The notes: generated by a model from the letters alone, not told the origin. 64,000 bases of DNA from Lewinella sp050633125 (GCF_050633125.1 NZ_JBOEFX010000077.1:5805-69804); one strand, 5' to 3'; shown: positions 51,372 to 60,089, numbered from the stretch's first letter. Numbers and translations are program-made.

Positions 51372-51824
51372 ATGTTTAATAACAGCGGAAAAAAAGAAAT
51401 GAGTAGTAAGTCATCCCCTTCTCCGTCGCCTTCTGGCGGACACTCATTGAACAGTATTGTTGAAGGCACAAAAATTGAAGGAACAGTCAATGCCAATAGT
51501 GATATCCGAGTGGATGGAGTAATCAAAGGTAAACTCTTCTGTGATGCGAAAGTAATCATCGGACCTACAGGTAAAGTGGATGGTGAGATTCGGTGCGAGA
51601 ATGCTGTTGTCGAAGGCCGATTTGATGGAACGATGACGGTTAAGGAACTACTTAATATCAGGGAAACAGCAGCCGTAGATGGTGATATCACCTGTGGCAA
51701 ATTAATTGTACAGCCAGGAGGCACCATTGATGGTAACCTGACTATGGCATCAGGTGGGAAAAATAGTATAGCAGGCAGTGCAAAAAAGGCTGCTACTGAA
51801 AAAACAGAGAAAGTTGCCGGATAA
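51372..51824 (+). CDS. Bactofilin (polymer-forming cytoskeletal protein)
   Basis: A 150-residue bactofilin. The central right-handed beta-helix (about 30-130) has the repeats NSIVEGTKIEGTVNANSDIRVDGVIKGKLFCDAKVIIGPTGKVDGEIRCENAVVEGRFDG. Short Ser/Lys-rich tails flank it. Bactofilins self-assemble near the membrane and organise cell-wall or division proteins. Its 3' end overlaps the atpZ-like gene by 47 bp if the latter uses GTG 51778. Confidence 0.94.
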   Translation: MFNNSGKKEMSSKSSPSPSPSGGHSLNSIVEGTKIEGTVNANSDIRVDGVIKGKLFCDAKVIIGPTGKVDGEIRCENAVVEGRFDGTMTVKELLNIRETAAVDGDITCGKLIVQPGGTIDGNLTMASGGKNSIAGSAKKAATEKTEKVAG

Positions 51825-52038
51825 AGAACCAGATCAGAACGATCAAGGCAGGAAGCGGGTACAAAATTATATGAAGTACTCGGGGATGGCGATGCAAATG
51901 GGTATCATTATTCTCTTAGGAGTTTTTGCTGGCCAAAAGCTGGATGAATACTTTCAAACATCCCCCTTCCTGACAGTGACGCTGGCCTTACTTTCTATTT
52001 TTGCAGCGCTGTACAGTACGCTTAAAGACTTACTGTAA
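51778..52038 (+). CDS. AtpZ/AtpI-family small membrane protein
   Basis: An 86-residue protein with two membrane segments (about 38-55, GMAMQMGIIILLGVFAG, and 61-81, FLTVTLALLSIFAALYSTL) separated by QKLDEYFQT. This is the AtpZ/AtpI-like assembly factor usually upstream of the F1Fo ATP synthase operon in Bacteroidota. GTG 51778 gives a charged N-terminus and overlaps bactofilin; ATG 51871 is an alternative. Here only one further gene follows and the atp operon is absent. Confidence 0.8.
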   Translation: MQKRLLLKKQRKLPDKEPDQNDQGRKRVQNYMKYSGMAMQMGIIILLGVFAGQKLDEYFQTSPFLTVTLALLSIFAALYSTLKDLL

Positions 52039-52061
52039 TAGATGGTGTAAATTTAATCCTT

Positions 52062-52099
52062 CATCCCGAATTTTGAGTAAATACTCAGGGTTCGGGATG
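52062..52099 (+). other. Hairpin between atpZ-like and next membrane gene
   Basis: CATCCCGAA (52062-52070) pairs with TTCGGGATG (52091-52099), and TGAGTA with TACTCA inside. The left arm with its flank, TCATCCCGAATTTTG, is identical to the end of the MITE-like element at 56243, so it may be a related remnant rather than a plain terminator. Confidence 0.55.
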
Positions 52100-52118
52100 T
52101 GTTTTATTACAAATCATT

Positions 52119-52502
52119 ATGACCAACAAAACATTTTTTCTGCAATTGGGAGGTGTTATATTAATCACTGTTGCGGCGTTGCTAGGCTTGTTTCAGGTGC
52201 CCAAGTTAGCTCCTTATCAATTGTTGGGCTGGATCAGCCTTGGCGGGTTTGTCTTTCTGTCGATTGTGATGTTCTTGATAGGCCGTAGTGCGGCTAATAG
52301 TGCCAATAAAAATACATTCACAAATACGATCATGGTATTTACCATGGGCAAAATGATGTTGGCCATTATGATTGTATATGCTTACTTACAACTAGCAGAG
52401 CCTACCGATAAGTTCTTCGTGATCCCTTTCTTTTTGGTCTATTTTGTTTTTACGGCCTTCGAGACTTATTTCATGATGAAATTGGGTAAAGCCGGCGTGT
52501 AA
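52119..52502 (+). CDS. Four-helix membrane protein, ATP synthase-associated position
   Basis: A 127-residue protein with four hydrophobic helices (about 8-26, 34-55, 70-88 and 99-119). No catalytic motif is seen. In other Bacteroidota, a protein of this type follows AtpZ and precedes atpB, so it may be an AtpI-like assembly factor. Here it ends the transcription unit and rimM converges on it. Confidence 0.7.
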   Translation: MTNKTFFLQLGGVILITVAALLGLFQVPKLAPYQLLGWISLGGFVFLSIVMFLIGRSAANSANKNTFTNTIMVFTMGKMMLAIMIVYAYLQLAEPTDKFFVIPFFLVYFVFTAFETYFMMKLGKAGV

Positions 52503-52531
52503 CTCGTGAGAGAGGCTATAAGTTTGGTACG

Positions 52532-53050
52532 CTAAAGCTCAAGCAGTCCTTCTGGCAGGGCCATGAACAGTACCTGTTCTTTTTTATTTACTTGCTCAAT
52601 AAGATCGGCATGTAGCGGGATCATGATCTCTTTGCCTTTGTAGTTCACTTCCGCCAAATAATGCTCTGGCAGGTCGATGATTTCTTTGATTTTGCCAATT
52701 ATCCCGTTAGTGATGTCAACAATGGTATAATCGACATATTGCTCAAAGGGATTGTCTGCTGGAATATCTTCGACAGAGACAGTAAGGAGATTTTGAGGAA
52801 GATAGATATCCCTTTGCTGTAGCATCTGGGCGGATTCTTTATCATCAATTTCTTCCAGCTTTACCAGATTCCCTCCACTGCGCCAAGCTTCTACAAAATG
52901 AGGAACATACTGGCTGCCTACAGCAATGAGTAGGCTATCTTGCTGGATAACATCTTGAAAGTAGACATCCTCAATACTGACTTTCATTTCTCCACGAAGG
53001 CCGTGAGGGCGACCCATGCGGCCTACCTTAGTCATTTCGCCTTTTATCAT
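52532..53050 (-). CDS. rimM: Ribosome maturation factor RimM
   Basis: Assists 30S subunit assembly through ribosomal protein S19. The protein has 172 residues. The N-terminal RimM domain begins MTKVGRMGRPHGLRGEMKVSI, and a PRC-barrel domain follows from about residue 95 (PFEQYVDYTIVDITNGIIGKIKEIIDLPEHYLAEVNYKGKEIMIPLHADLIEQVNKKEQVLFMALPEGLLEL). ATG 53050 overlaps the upstream gene's stop as ATGA; Met at 53035 is another start. It is the third gene after mnmA and a lipoprotein gene. Confidence 0.93.
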   Translation of the reverse strand: MIKGEMTKVGRMGRPHGLRGEMKVSIEDVYFQDVIQQDSLLIAVGSQYVPHFVEAWRSGGNLVKLEEIDDKESAQMLQQRDIYLPQNLLTVSVEDIPADNPFEQYVDYTIVDITNGIIGKIKEIIDLPEHYLAEVNYKGKEIMIPLHADLIEQVNKKEQVLFMALPEGLLEL

Positions 53051-53817
53051 TGTACGAGCCATTGTTTGATAATAAAACCACCTTCTGCTTTTTCTCGCCA
53101 AGGTAGATCGAGACAGGCTCCGGTGTCACCATTGCAGCAAAGCTGACATTGGGTTTCAAATACCTCTAGTTCTCTGTACACCAGCCCTATGTTTTTAGCA
53201 TAGCCTTCAATAGCCAGACGCCGGTTGAGCAGGTTTTCATAATCAGCGCCTTCAACCAACGTAAGTAAGTCGTAGGTCTTGTCCATCACCGTTCCTGGTT
53301 GTTCAAAACTGAGGTAGCGGTAATTCCAATCAACATAAATCTGGATGGGTTGTCCAGCCACTTCGATTTCCCGAAAAGGGTCAAAAGCAACGTGCCCATC
53401 CCAGTTCTGATCAGCACGTAGGGGGAAAACCATCTTTACAAACTCGAGGTTGTCTTCCTGCCGATAGGCGCGTAGGTCGTCGCGTCGGAGCAAGAAGGTT
53501 TGGCGGAAACGCCAAGAGGAACTGTCTACACGACGATCATAGCGTTCGCCACGATACCAAAGCTGTCCTTCTAAATCGCGTAAGGTATCTACAAGGGTTT
53601 CCCTGACATCCAGACGTGCGGAATCAAATAGGATACCTCCCACCTGAGGGCGCAACACAATGCTGTCCATCAAGTAGTTCCACTCCATACCTACTTCCAA
53701 AGGGAAATAATCATACCCCTTATCTATACGGGGTTCGGCTGTTTCACCTTCGCAGGTGAGTAAGAAAATTGTAGTGAGGAAAAGCAGACCAGTAAAAAAA
53801 ATATTGGCTCCTTTCAT
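53047..53817 (-). CDS. Lipoprotein of unknown function in the mnmA-rimM operon
   Basis: A 256-residue lipoprotein with lipobox FLLTCE (Cys22). The mature protein starts GYDYFPLEVGMEWNYLMDSI and is rich in beta strands; no catalytic motif is seen. Homologues of this general form are common Bacteroidota envelope proteins of unknown role. It lies 12 bp after mnmA and its stop overlaps the rimM start codon (ATGA), so it is tightly coupled to two RNA-processing genes. Confidence 0.75.
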   Translation of the reverse strand: MKGANIFFTGLLFLTTIFLLTCEGETAEPRIDKGYDYFPLEVGMEWNYLMDSIVLRPQVGGILFDSARLDVRETLVDTLRDLEGQLWYRGERYDRRVDSSSWRFRQTFLLRRDDLRAYRQEDNLEFVKMVFPLRADQNWDGHVAFDPFREIEVAGQPIQIYVDWNYRYLSFEQPGTVMDKTYDLLTLVEGADYENLLNRRLAIEGYAKNIGLVYRELEVFETQCQLCCNGDTGACLDLPWREKAEGGFIIKQWLVQ

Positions 53818-53829
53818 GCTTAGGTGGAA

Positions 53830-54939
53830 TTAGTTTTCTCCAAATTTGTGCCCACCATAAATGATACCTCCACCCACAACATCATCGCCTTCATAGAAAA
53901 CAGCTGATTGTCCAGGCGCAACACCTTTAACGTTAGCCATAAAATTCACTGCAACATGATCACCTGTTTGTACCATAGTACTGAGTGCTCCAGGGTCTTT
54001 GTAACGAATTTTTGTCACCAGCTCCAAGTCACTGGGGATGGTCGCATATTTGTGGTTATTCACTTGTCCGACATTCATACCATTACGGATGAGTTCATCA
54101 GAGGTGCCTAGTACAACGGTATTGGTGTCCGGTTTGATTTCTGTCACAAACATAGGTTGCCCGAAAGCCATACCTAGTCCTTTACGTTGCCCAATGGTGT
54201 AAAACGGATAGCCTTGGTGCTTACCTATGATTTCACCACTGGTCGTAACGAAATTACCACCGGCTACTTGGCCTTCAAGCTCAGGAACTCGGCGTTTCAG
54301 GAACCCCCGGTAGTCATTATCAGGGACAAAGCAAATCTCGAAGCTTTCCGCTTTTTTGCTCAATTCCTCATAACCAAGATCTGCGGCCAATTGGCGTACT
54401 TCCGGTTTGGTCATTCCTCCCAGAGGAAAGCGGCTTCGAGCCATACATTCCTGGCTCAAGCCCCACAATACATAAGATTGGTCTTTATTTAGATCGGCGC
54501 TTTTTTGGATAAAGTAGCGTTCGTTCTCGTGTTTGATTTTGGCATAATGCCCCGTAGCTATAAACTCACAGTCCAGTGCATCAGCCCGCTTCAGTAGCGA
54601 GTTCCATTTGATATGGGTGTTGCAGAGAACACAGGGATTGGGGGTACGCCCTGCCAGGTATTCGTCTACAAAATTGTCGATCACATAATCGCCGAATTCT
54701 TCCCGAATATCGACGATAAAATGGTGGAAACCCATCATTACGGCTACTTCGCGCGCATCATTGATGCTGTCCAAGCTACAGCAACCCGTTTCTTTCTTCG
54801 AGCCACCACTATTGGCGTAATCCCAGGTTTTCATCGTAATCCCCACCACTTCATAACCTTCCTCGTGGAGTAACATAGCAGTAACTGTAGAGTCAATACC
54901 TCCACTCATTGCTACCAGTACCTTTCCGTGCTTACTCAT
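53830..54939 (-). CDS. mnmA: tRNA-specific 2-thiouridylase MnmA
   Basis: Makes 2-thiouridine at wobble position 34 of tRNA. The 369-residue protein has the PP-loop SGGIDS (12-17), the first catalytic cysteine Cys105 in NPCVLCNTHIKW and the second, Cys202, in SFEICFVPDNDY. The GKHQGYPFYTIGQRKGLG segment and the beta-barrel C-terminus (VAPGQSAVFYEGDDVVGGGII) are typical. It is first in the mnmA-lipoprotein-rimM operon. Confidence 0.97.
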   Translation of the reverse strand: MSKHGKVLVAMSGGIDSTVTAMLLHEEGYEVVGITMKTWDYANSGGSKKETGCCSLDSINDAREVAVMMGFHHFIVDIREEFGDYVIDNFVDEYLAGRTPNPCVLCNTHIKWNSLLKRADALDCEFIATGHYAKIKHENERYFIQKSADLNKDQSYVLWGLSQECMARSRFPLGGMTKPEVRQLAADLGYEELSKKAESFEICFVPDNDYRGFLKRRVPELEGQVAGGNFVTTSGEIIGKHQGYPFYTIGQRKGLGMAFGQPMFVTEIKPDTNTVVLGTSDELIRNGMNVGQVNNHKYATIPSDLELVTKIRYKDPGALSTMVQTGDHVAVNFMANVKGVAPGQSAVFYEGDDVVGGGIIYGGHKFGEN

Positions 54940-55105
54940 TCGTTATTCTTGTGCTGTTACGCTGTTTAAACATTGTGCTGCAAAAATACAAATTAACCCC
55001 CGAAATAGTTCTCTGTGCGAAGACGTTACTCAAGAACGAGTACCTTTTGGCTATAAATGATTAAAAAAATGACCGATATTGGCCAAATCAAAATTCCACA
55101 TCAAT

Positions 55106-56041
55106 ATGAAATACCTATCCTTTAGCCTTTTTATTTGTCTAACACTGCTGAGCAGCATGACTTTTGCTCAAGAGGAAGAGTACGGCCTGGCGTCTTACTA
55201 TTCTGATGATTTCGAAGGGCGCTCTACAGCCTACGGCGATACTTACAATAAAGACGAATTGACTTGTGCGCATAAACGCTTTCCTTACGGCACCATTCTA
55301 AAAGTCACCCGCCTCGACAACAAAAAATCTGTACGAGTAAAAGTTATCGACAAAGGGCCATTTATCAAGGGCCGCGTTGTTGACCTTTCTCGTCGTGCTG
55401 CCGAAGTGTTGGGCATTGTAGGAATGGGATCAGTAGAGGTAAAAGTCGAAAAAGTTGGCAGTGGCAGCAGTAGCCCTGCTGAAGAAGAAACTCAGGCAAG
55501 ATCGACGCCAGTAGAGACGCCACGTTCTTACGAAGAGCCTGCGCCGGAAAGAATTACAACTGCACCGGCTGCGGAACCCAAGCCTGTCGCTACCACTCCT
55601 GCACCTACGCCAGAGAAGGTAACAGAAAGCCGAGTAGAGACTACTGCTAAACAAGCAACTCCGACAGCAGCTAAGCCTACAACAACGACACCAACGGTAA
55701 ATGCTTCGAAAGATCGTTTTTCGCCAGTAGGAAAAGATTACAACCCCTACGGCCTTTACCGTATTGTTCTGGAAAAGCCGGATGCTCAAACGGGTTTTGG
55801 GGTGCAGGTTGCCTCTTTTACCAGTTACGAAAATGTTATGCAGCGGGTAGCCGATCTACAAGCTCAGTGGTTTGATAATATCCTGATTAGTATTGAACCA
55901 GGAGAAGGAGGCAAGAGCAGCTACAAGGTTATTCTTGGGCCTTTTGACGATCAAAAAACGGCACAGCATTATCAGGCCAGCTTGGCTAGTCGCTACAAAA
56001 TTCGAGGCTTTGTCATTGATTTGGCAGGACTGAAGTATTAA
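55106..56041 (+). CDS. rlpA: RlpA-family septal ring protein with SPOR domain
   Basis: A 311-residue exported protein from ATG 55106, with a signal peptide ending MTFAQ. An RlpA double-psi barrel (about 25-115: GLASYYSDDFEGRSTAYGDTYNKDELTCAHKRFPYGTILKVTRLDN...VIDKGPFIKGRVVDLSRRAAEVLG) is followed by a Thr/Pro/Ala linker (about 125-225) and a C-terminal SPOR domain (GFGVQVASFTSYENVMQRVADLQ...YKVILGPFDDQKTAQHYQASL). SPOR binds denuded glycan at the septum. RlpA acts on such glycan strands in some bacteria. Confidence 0.92.
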   Translation: MKYLSFSLFICLTLLSSMTFAQEEEYGLASYYSDDFEGRSTAYGDTYNKDELTCAHKRFPYGTILKVTRLDNKKSVRVKVIDKGPFIKGRVVDLSRRAAEVLGIVGMGSVEVKVEKVGSGSSSPAEEETQARSTPVETPRSYEEPAPERITTAPAAEPKPVATTPAPTPEKVTESRVETTAKQATPTAAKPTTTTPTVNASKDRFSPVGKDYNPYGLYRIVLEKPDAQTGFGVQVASFTSYENVMQRVADLQAQWFDNILISIEPGEGGKSSYKVILGPFDDQKTAQHYQASLASRYKIRGFVIDLAGLKY

Positions 56042-56055
56042 GTTTTAGCTGTTTT

Positions 56056-56218
56056 GGGGCCATGCCGGTAGTGGCGTTGCTGTGCAAACACCACTACGGC
56101 ACCAGGCTGTCCATTAATATAGGGTACTGTAGCGATGCATCGCTACAGTACCCTATTCCATTTCCATCCATTTGTCCTTGTGCCATCCTGGCACCGCGCT
56201 CCGGCCTCCGGCCTACGC
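56056..56218. repeat. GC-rich intergenic repeat, copy B
   Basis: Begins GGGGCCATGCC, contains GGCACCAGGCTGT (56098-56110, identical to copy C) and ends CTCCGGCCTCCGGCCTACGC. A 38-bp palindrome (56119-56156) sits in its middle. It starts the 605-bp gap 56042-56646, which has no gene. Confidence 0.7.
56119..56156. repeat. 38-bp perfect palindrome inside copy B
   Basis: ATAGGGTACTGTAGCGATG followed directly by its exact complement CATCGCTACAGTACCCTAT. No spacer or mismatch is present. It may be a nested insertion or an imported hairpin. Confidence 0.85.
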
Positions 56219-56242
56219 ATTCAATTAGATATACTGATCTTA

Positions 56243-56459
56243 AACATGAGTCATCCCGAATTTTGATTGTCATCAAAATCCGTGCTGACCAACCGCAAAA
56301 CCTATAGTTAAAGAAGAAACCCCATGATTTCTATTAGTGAAATCATGGGGTTTTCTACAAAAGTCAGATAAATCAATCTTTTCAGCTATTTAATGACTCT
56401 TTCTAAGTTAAAGTCAGACTGGATTTTGGCCTTAGCCAAAATTCGGGATGACTCATGTT
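56243..56459. mobile_element. 217-bp MITE-like element with 23-bp perfect terminal inverted repeats
   Basis: Ends at 56243-56265 and 56437-56459 are exact complements (AACATGAGTCATCCCGAA...). Subterminal ATCAAAATCC/GGATTTTGG arms and a central hairpin AACCCCATGATTTC/GAAATCATGGGGTT extend the palindrome. There is no coding frame. TCATCCCGAATTTTG also occurs at 52061. Confidence 0.7.
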
Positions 56460-56646
56460 AGTTGTCGGGATAGATTTGTGAATTCAACTAGTCCAGTTCT
56501 CTACCTTATATTTCCTTATAATCTCTTTTTTGGTTCAAAAGGATAAAAAGGAATTTTTTTGTGGTGGATTAGTTTGTTGGAGCACCTTGATTTTATCCTG
56601 AAATAGGCTTATTTTAGAAGCTGTTTCGCGCAAAATCTCTACCCCT

Positions 56647-58362
56647 ATGCCTAATGTAAAACCTTCTGCCCAGATGGGCTTGACTTCTTTAGCAGTCGCT
56701 ACCTTTATTTCTTTGATATTCCTTTGCTCCCCTTCATCCCTTTGGGGGCAATGTACAAATCCTACTATTTCCTTGCCAGATGTAAGCATTCCTGTGGATG
56801 GTGATGTGACTAATGCCTATTGTGTCACACTTACTTTTGATCCGATGGAAACAGGCCTGCCTTCGGGTATTTCGATGGATATTTGGCATACCTGGCAAGG
56901 GGATCTAGGTATTTGGATTTTGGCCAATGGTAATTACCTTAATATCGTACAGCGCCCCGGCGTATTGGAAAGTTGTGATGGTGGCTGCCCCTGTGGCGAC
57001 AGTGGCGATTTAGGGACGCAGGCCAATCCTGCAACCTATACCTTTTCTGATGCAGGTAGTACCGATCCCGAATCAGGGATGAGTCCAAACGGAGGAGACT
57101 ATGGAGTCACAGCAGACGATGGCTGTGGCCTTGGTACACCAGGTATTAACTCCTTTATGGACTTGTGGGATACTTTTGCCCCTGGTGAGGAAATATCGGC
57201 AGTACTATGTATTTCAGATCATGCAGGTTCAGATTTTGGGGAGGCTTCCAATATTACTTTTCTCTTCCCTAATCCAGTAATTTGCGGATGTACGGACCCC
57301 ATTGCCGACAACTACGATCCAGCAGCCAGTGTAGATGACGGAAGTTGTACCTACTTGTGCCCTAGTTTTGGCACCACAATTAACGAAACCAATTATGAAT
57401 TTTGTAATGGTGAAGAGCAAGTACTCACCCTGTCGGTAGCTACTCCTAATGCCAACGGCCCCGTTTACCAGTGGACGGGAACTAATGGGGGGACAGCCTT
57501 TTTGTCGAATCCTGGAGCCAGTACGACTCAGGCAACTATTCCAGCTTCTTTTAGTGGGACGATCCAGTATACCGCCACGATTACGGATGTGGAAGGTTGC
57601 ATTGAGTTTGCTACAGCAGAGGTAGTGGTAAATCCATTGCCGGTTTTTAGTATTCTTGGTTCGGAAGACCTTTGTGCTGGAGATAGCCTGGATTTGCAAC
57701 CTGACCGAATGGCTGATGCTTACCTGTGGTCGACGGGGGATACGGTCCCCTTGTTACAGGTGAAGGCCTCGGGTACTTTTGGTCTTACCTTGACAAATGC
57801 AACAGGTTGTAGTTATGCGGACGAGCTAACGGTGCAGGAGTATCCGCTACCGCTACCACGGATACAGGGGCCAACATCAATTTATGTTGGTGAAGAAGTG
57901 AACTTGCGTGTTCTGGAAACTTATGCTGAATACCAGTGGTCCAATGGAGGAACGACGCAATTGATTACGGTTGATAGCCCCACGGTTTATCAAGTTACAA
58001 TCACAGACGAAAATGGCTGCCCAGGCATTGCGTCCTGGACGATGGCGGCGGAAACCGGGTATAAACTATTTACACCCAATGCTTTCAGTCCCAACCTGGA
58101 TGGGGTCAATGACCATTTTTATTTCTTCAGTGATCGTCGTAGTATCGAACAGGTCGTACAGCTTCAGGTCTTTGATCGCTGGGGTGGGCTGGTGTTCTCG
58201 AATGCCAACTTCGCGCCGGATATTGCCAAAGAAGGTTGGGATGGCACTCGGAGCGGTAAGCTAGCCACTGCGGGTATCTATGTTTGGTCGGCAGTAGTGG
58301 AGCTGGTCAATGGGGAACAAGTTGCGCTCCAAGGAGATGTACTGCTGCTGGGAGGGGAGTGA
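56647..58362 (+). CDS. Secreted protein with gliding-type C-terminal domain (T9SS type B)
   Basis: A 571-residue protein with a hydrophobic signal segment at about residues 10-36. Residues about 40-220 resemble a proprotein-convertase P-like beta-sandwich (CVTLTFDPMETGLPSGISMDIWHTWQGDLGIWIL). Ig/PKD-like units follow at about 240-470. The last about 90 residues are the gliding motility-associated C-terminal domain (LFTPNAFSPNLDGVNDHFYFF...VQLQVFDRWGGLVF...GKLATAGIYVWSAVVELVNGEQVALQGDVLLLG), a T9SS substrate tail. It is probably surface-exposed; the ligand is unknown. Confidence 0.9.
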   Translation: MPNVKPSAQMGLTSLAVATFISLIFLCSPSSLWGQCTNPTISLPDVSIPVDGDVTNAYCVTLTFDPMETGLPSGISMDIWHTWQGDLGIWILANGNYLNIVQRPGVLESCDGGCPCGDSGDLGTQANPATYTFSDAGSTDPESGMSPNGGDYGVTADDGCGLGTPGINSFMDLWDTFAPGEEISAVLCISDHAGSDFGEASNITFLFPNPVICGCTDPIADNYDPAASVDDGSCTYLCPSFGTTINETNYEFCNGEEQVLTLSVATPNANGPVYQWTGTNGGTAFLSNPGASTTQATIPASFSGTIQYTATITDVEGCIEFATAEVVVNPLPVFSILGSEDLCAGDSLDLQPDRMADAYLWSTGDTVPLLQVKASGTFGLTLTNATGCSYADELTVQEYPLPLPRIQGPTSIYVGEEVNLRVLETYAEYQWSNGGTTQLITVDSPTVYQVTITDENGCPGIASWTMAAETGYKLFTPNAFSPNLDGVNDHFYFFSDRRSIEQVVQLQVFDRWGGLVFSNANFAPDIAKEGWDGTRSGKLATAGIYVWSAVVELVNGEQVALQGDVLLLGGE

Positions 58363-58464
58363 TGTCATTTGATCGGAGCACCTTTACTGTAGGATTTAAT
58401 GTTCGACCTCATCCGAGGTCGTTTTAGGCTTGACTAGCAGTGTTTTACCAAATTGATATTGATC

Positions 58465-58576
58465 GCGCAGGGCTTTAGCCCGAAGCTCGCCGCAGGGACG
58501 AGGAGGACCAGGGATGGACGGACCGCAGGGACAAACAGCCTGGTGCCAATGACCGTTAGGGAAGGAGGCAGGGCCC
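58465..58576 (-). repeat. GC-rich intergenic repeat, copy C (reverse)
   Basis: On the minus strand it reads GGGCCCTGCC, then GGCACCAGGCTGT (as in copy B), CCGTCCATCCCTGGTCC and GAGCTTCGGGCTAAAGCCC. Relative to copy A the last hairpin changes GGCC/GGCC to GGGCT/AGCCC, keeping the pairing. It lies in the 221-bp gap between the convergent gliding-type and polytopic genes. Confidence 0.7.
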
Positions 58577-58583
58577 AATAAGT

Positions 58584-60089
58584 TTAAAATCCACCCCAGC
58601 GTTCTTCGCTCCATAGCCAGGGCCAGCCACTGATCTCTATCCTTGGTTCACTGATGCTGTCGTTGGGTTCTAATTTACGGATGGTCAATGATTCACTATT
58701 GGGAGCAACCTCGGTCGTATTGCGCAGTTGGTATCCGGCGCGTTGGAAGTATGGTGCTAGAGGTAAGGTGAGCGGATCACTCTCGTTGAGGCCGATTTCT
58801 TTAGTGCCAGGGAGTGTTTTCTCGATTTGTGTTTGTAGCCGTTGTGGCCAGTTGCGTTGCAGGTGGATGAAGGGGTAGACTTGGATCCAGAAAAAGAGTA
58901 AGGCTATCAAGCCAGCTAGTGTCATGCCGCCCAGGACATAGTCGCGGCGGTTGCCATAGAGCCCAATGACGCCCACAAAACTAAACATCCAATAGGCCGC
59001 GGAGCAACCCAGTACGGCCCGGAAGCCATCGTTTTGGAACTGGATGAAGCCACCAAGGAGGGTAAGTGCTACGAGGAAAAAGACGAGGATAATATGTAGT
59101 ACCTGCCCGGCTTTTACCCAGTCTTGCCAGGGGTAATTGGGTACTTTGAAGTAGTTTTCGAGTTGCTTGGCTGTGAGGAAAATCAACAGAAAAGGAAATA
59201 CAAGCGAAAGCGTAAGAAAGCTACCCAGCAGACCAATGAGCAGTAGCTGAGAGAGTTCTTCTCCTCTTTTTACTTTGTAGAAAAGATCGCGGAGTGCGGC
59301 CAGTGTAAAGCCAATGAATGGGGCGATACCCAATAAGGCGTAGAAGAAGAATTTGAGGTGGCCCAGGTTTAGAAAGTTGAAGTAGAAATAATCCCCTAAA
59401 GAGCCATGATAACCCAGTGCCCAATTCAAGAGGAGCGATAAACCAAAAACAAGGTAGATGATGACAAAAGGCTTGCCTATCTGCTTTTTAAGGCCCTCGT
59501 TTTCGGCCACCAGGATGCGAAAATAAGCGACCTGCCAGATAACAAACAAGACGAGACTGGCCCAGCAGCCCACCAGGATGGCCAATGCTCCGAGGATGCT
59601 ACTGCGTACCAACCACTTGCGGGTGGGTGTCTTTGTGAAATGCAGTAACGATAGCCAAAATCCCAGCTCCAGGCCAAAGCGCCAGATGTCGAGGCTGGCC
59701 GTTTTGGCCAATACAGGCAGTAGGAGGGAGGCCGCCCCTACAAGTAAGGTGAGTTCTACCGAGCGGTTACCAAATAGGGCTTTGCCCCAGAGGAAAAATA
59801 GTGCAATGCCGAGAAGATAAAATATTAAGCTAGGTACTCTGTAAGCCAGCAGCCAGTAGGGCGACTCAGCAGGGATGGTGCTCATAAAAGCACTTACCCA
59901 GGTAGTGGCAGGTGCGGTTTGTACCCCCGACCAGATAAGCTCTGCCTCGGCAGATGGCCAAATATTGATGTAGTCTAAACCCACCAGTAGTTGGGCCACC
60001 GCTAAAAAGGCTACGGCCCAACAAAAGAAGCGGTAACGAGAAGAGGGCGGTGCCGGAAGTGGGGGAGTAACAGTCTTGCCTTTACGCAT
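58584..60089 (-). CDS. Polytopic membrane protein, possible GT39-like
   Basis: A 501-residue protein with about 11 hydrophobic segments and a C-terminal extracytoplasmic part of about 90 residues. The N-terminal region (GLDYINIWPSAEAELIWSGV...YWLLAYRVPSLIFYLLGIALFFLWGKALFG) recalls lipid-linked sugar transferases of the ArnT/GT39 group, in which acidic residues sit in the first loop (here SAEAE). No sequence motif is decisive. Role unknown. Confidence 0.7.
   Translation of the reverse strand: MRKGKTVTPPLPAPPSSRYRFFCWAVAFLAVAQLLVGLDYINIWPSAEAELIWSGVQTAPATTWVSAFMSTIPAESPYWLLAYRVPSLIFYLLGIALFFLWGKALFGNRSVELTLLVGAASLLLPVLAKTASLDIWRFGLELGFWLSLLHFTKTPTRKWLVRSSILGALAILVGCWASLVLFVIWQVAYFRILVAENEGLKKQIGKPFVIIYLVFGLSLLLNWALGYHGSLGDYFYFNFLNLGHLKFFFYALLGIAPFIGFTLAALRDLFYKVKRGEELSQLLLIGLLGSFLTLSLVFPFLLIFLTAKQLENYFKVPNYPWQDWVKAGQVLHIILVFFLVALTLLGGFIQFQNDGFRAVLGCSAAYWMFSFVGVIGLYGNRRDYVLGGMTLAGLIALLFFWIQVYPFIHLQRNWPQRLQTQIEKTLPGTKEIGLNESDPLTLPLAPYFQRAGYQLRNTTEVAPNSESLTIRKLEPNDSISEPRIEISGWPWLWSEERWGGF

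Noticed and set aside
58584..60089. Firm assignment as a glycosyltransferase
   Set aside because: Only the membrane layout and an acidic first loop support it; no decisive motif is visible, so it is left as a possible GT39-like protein.
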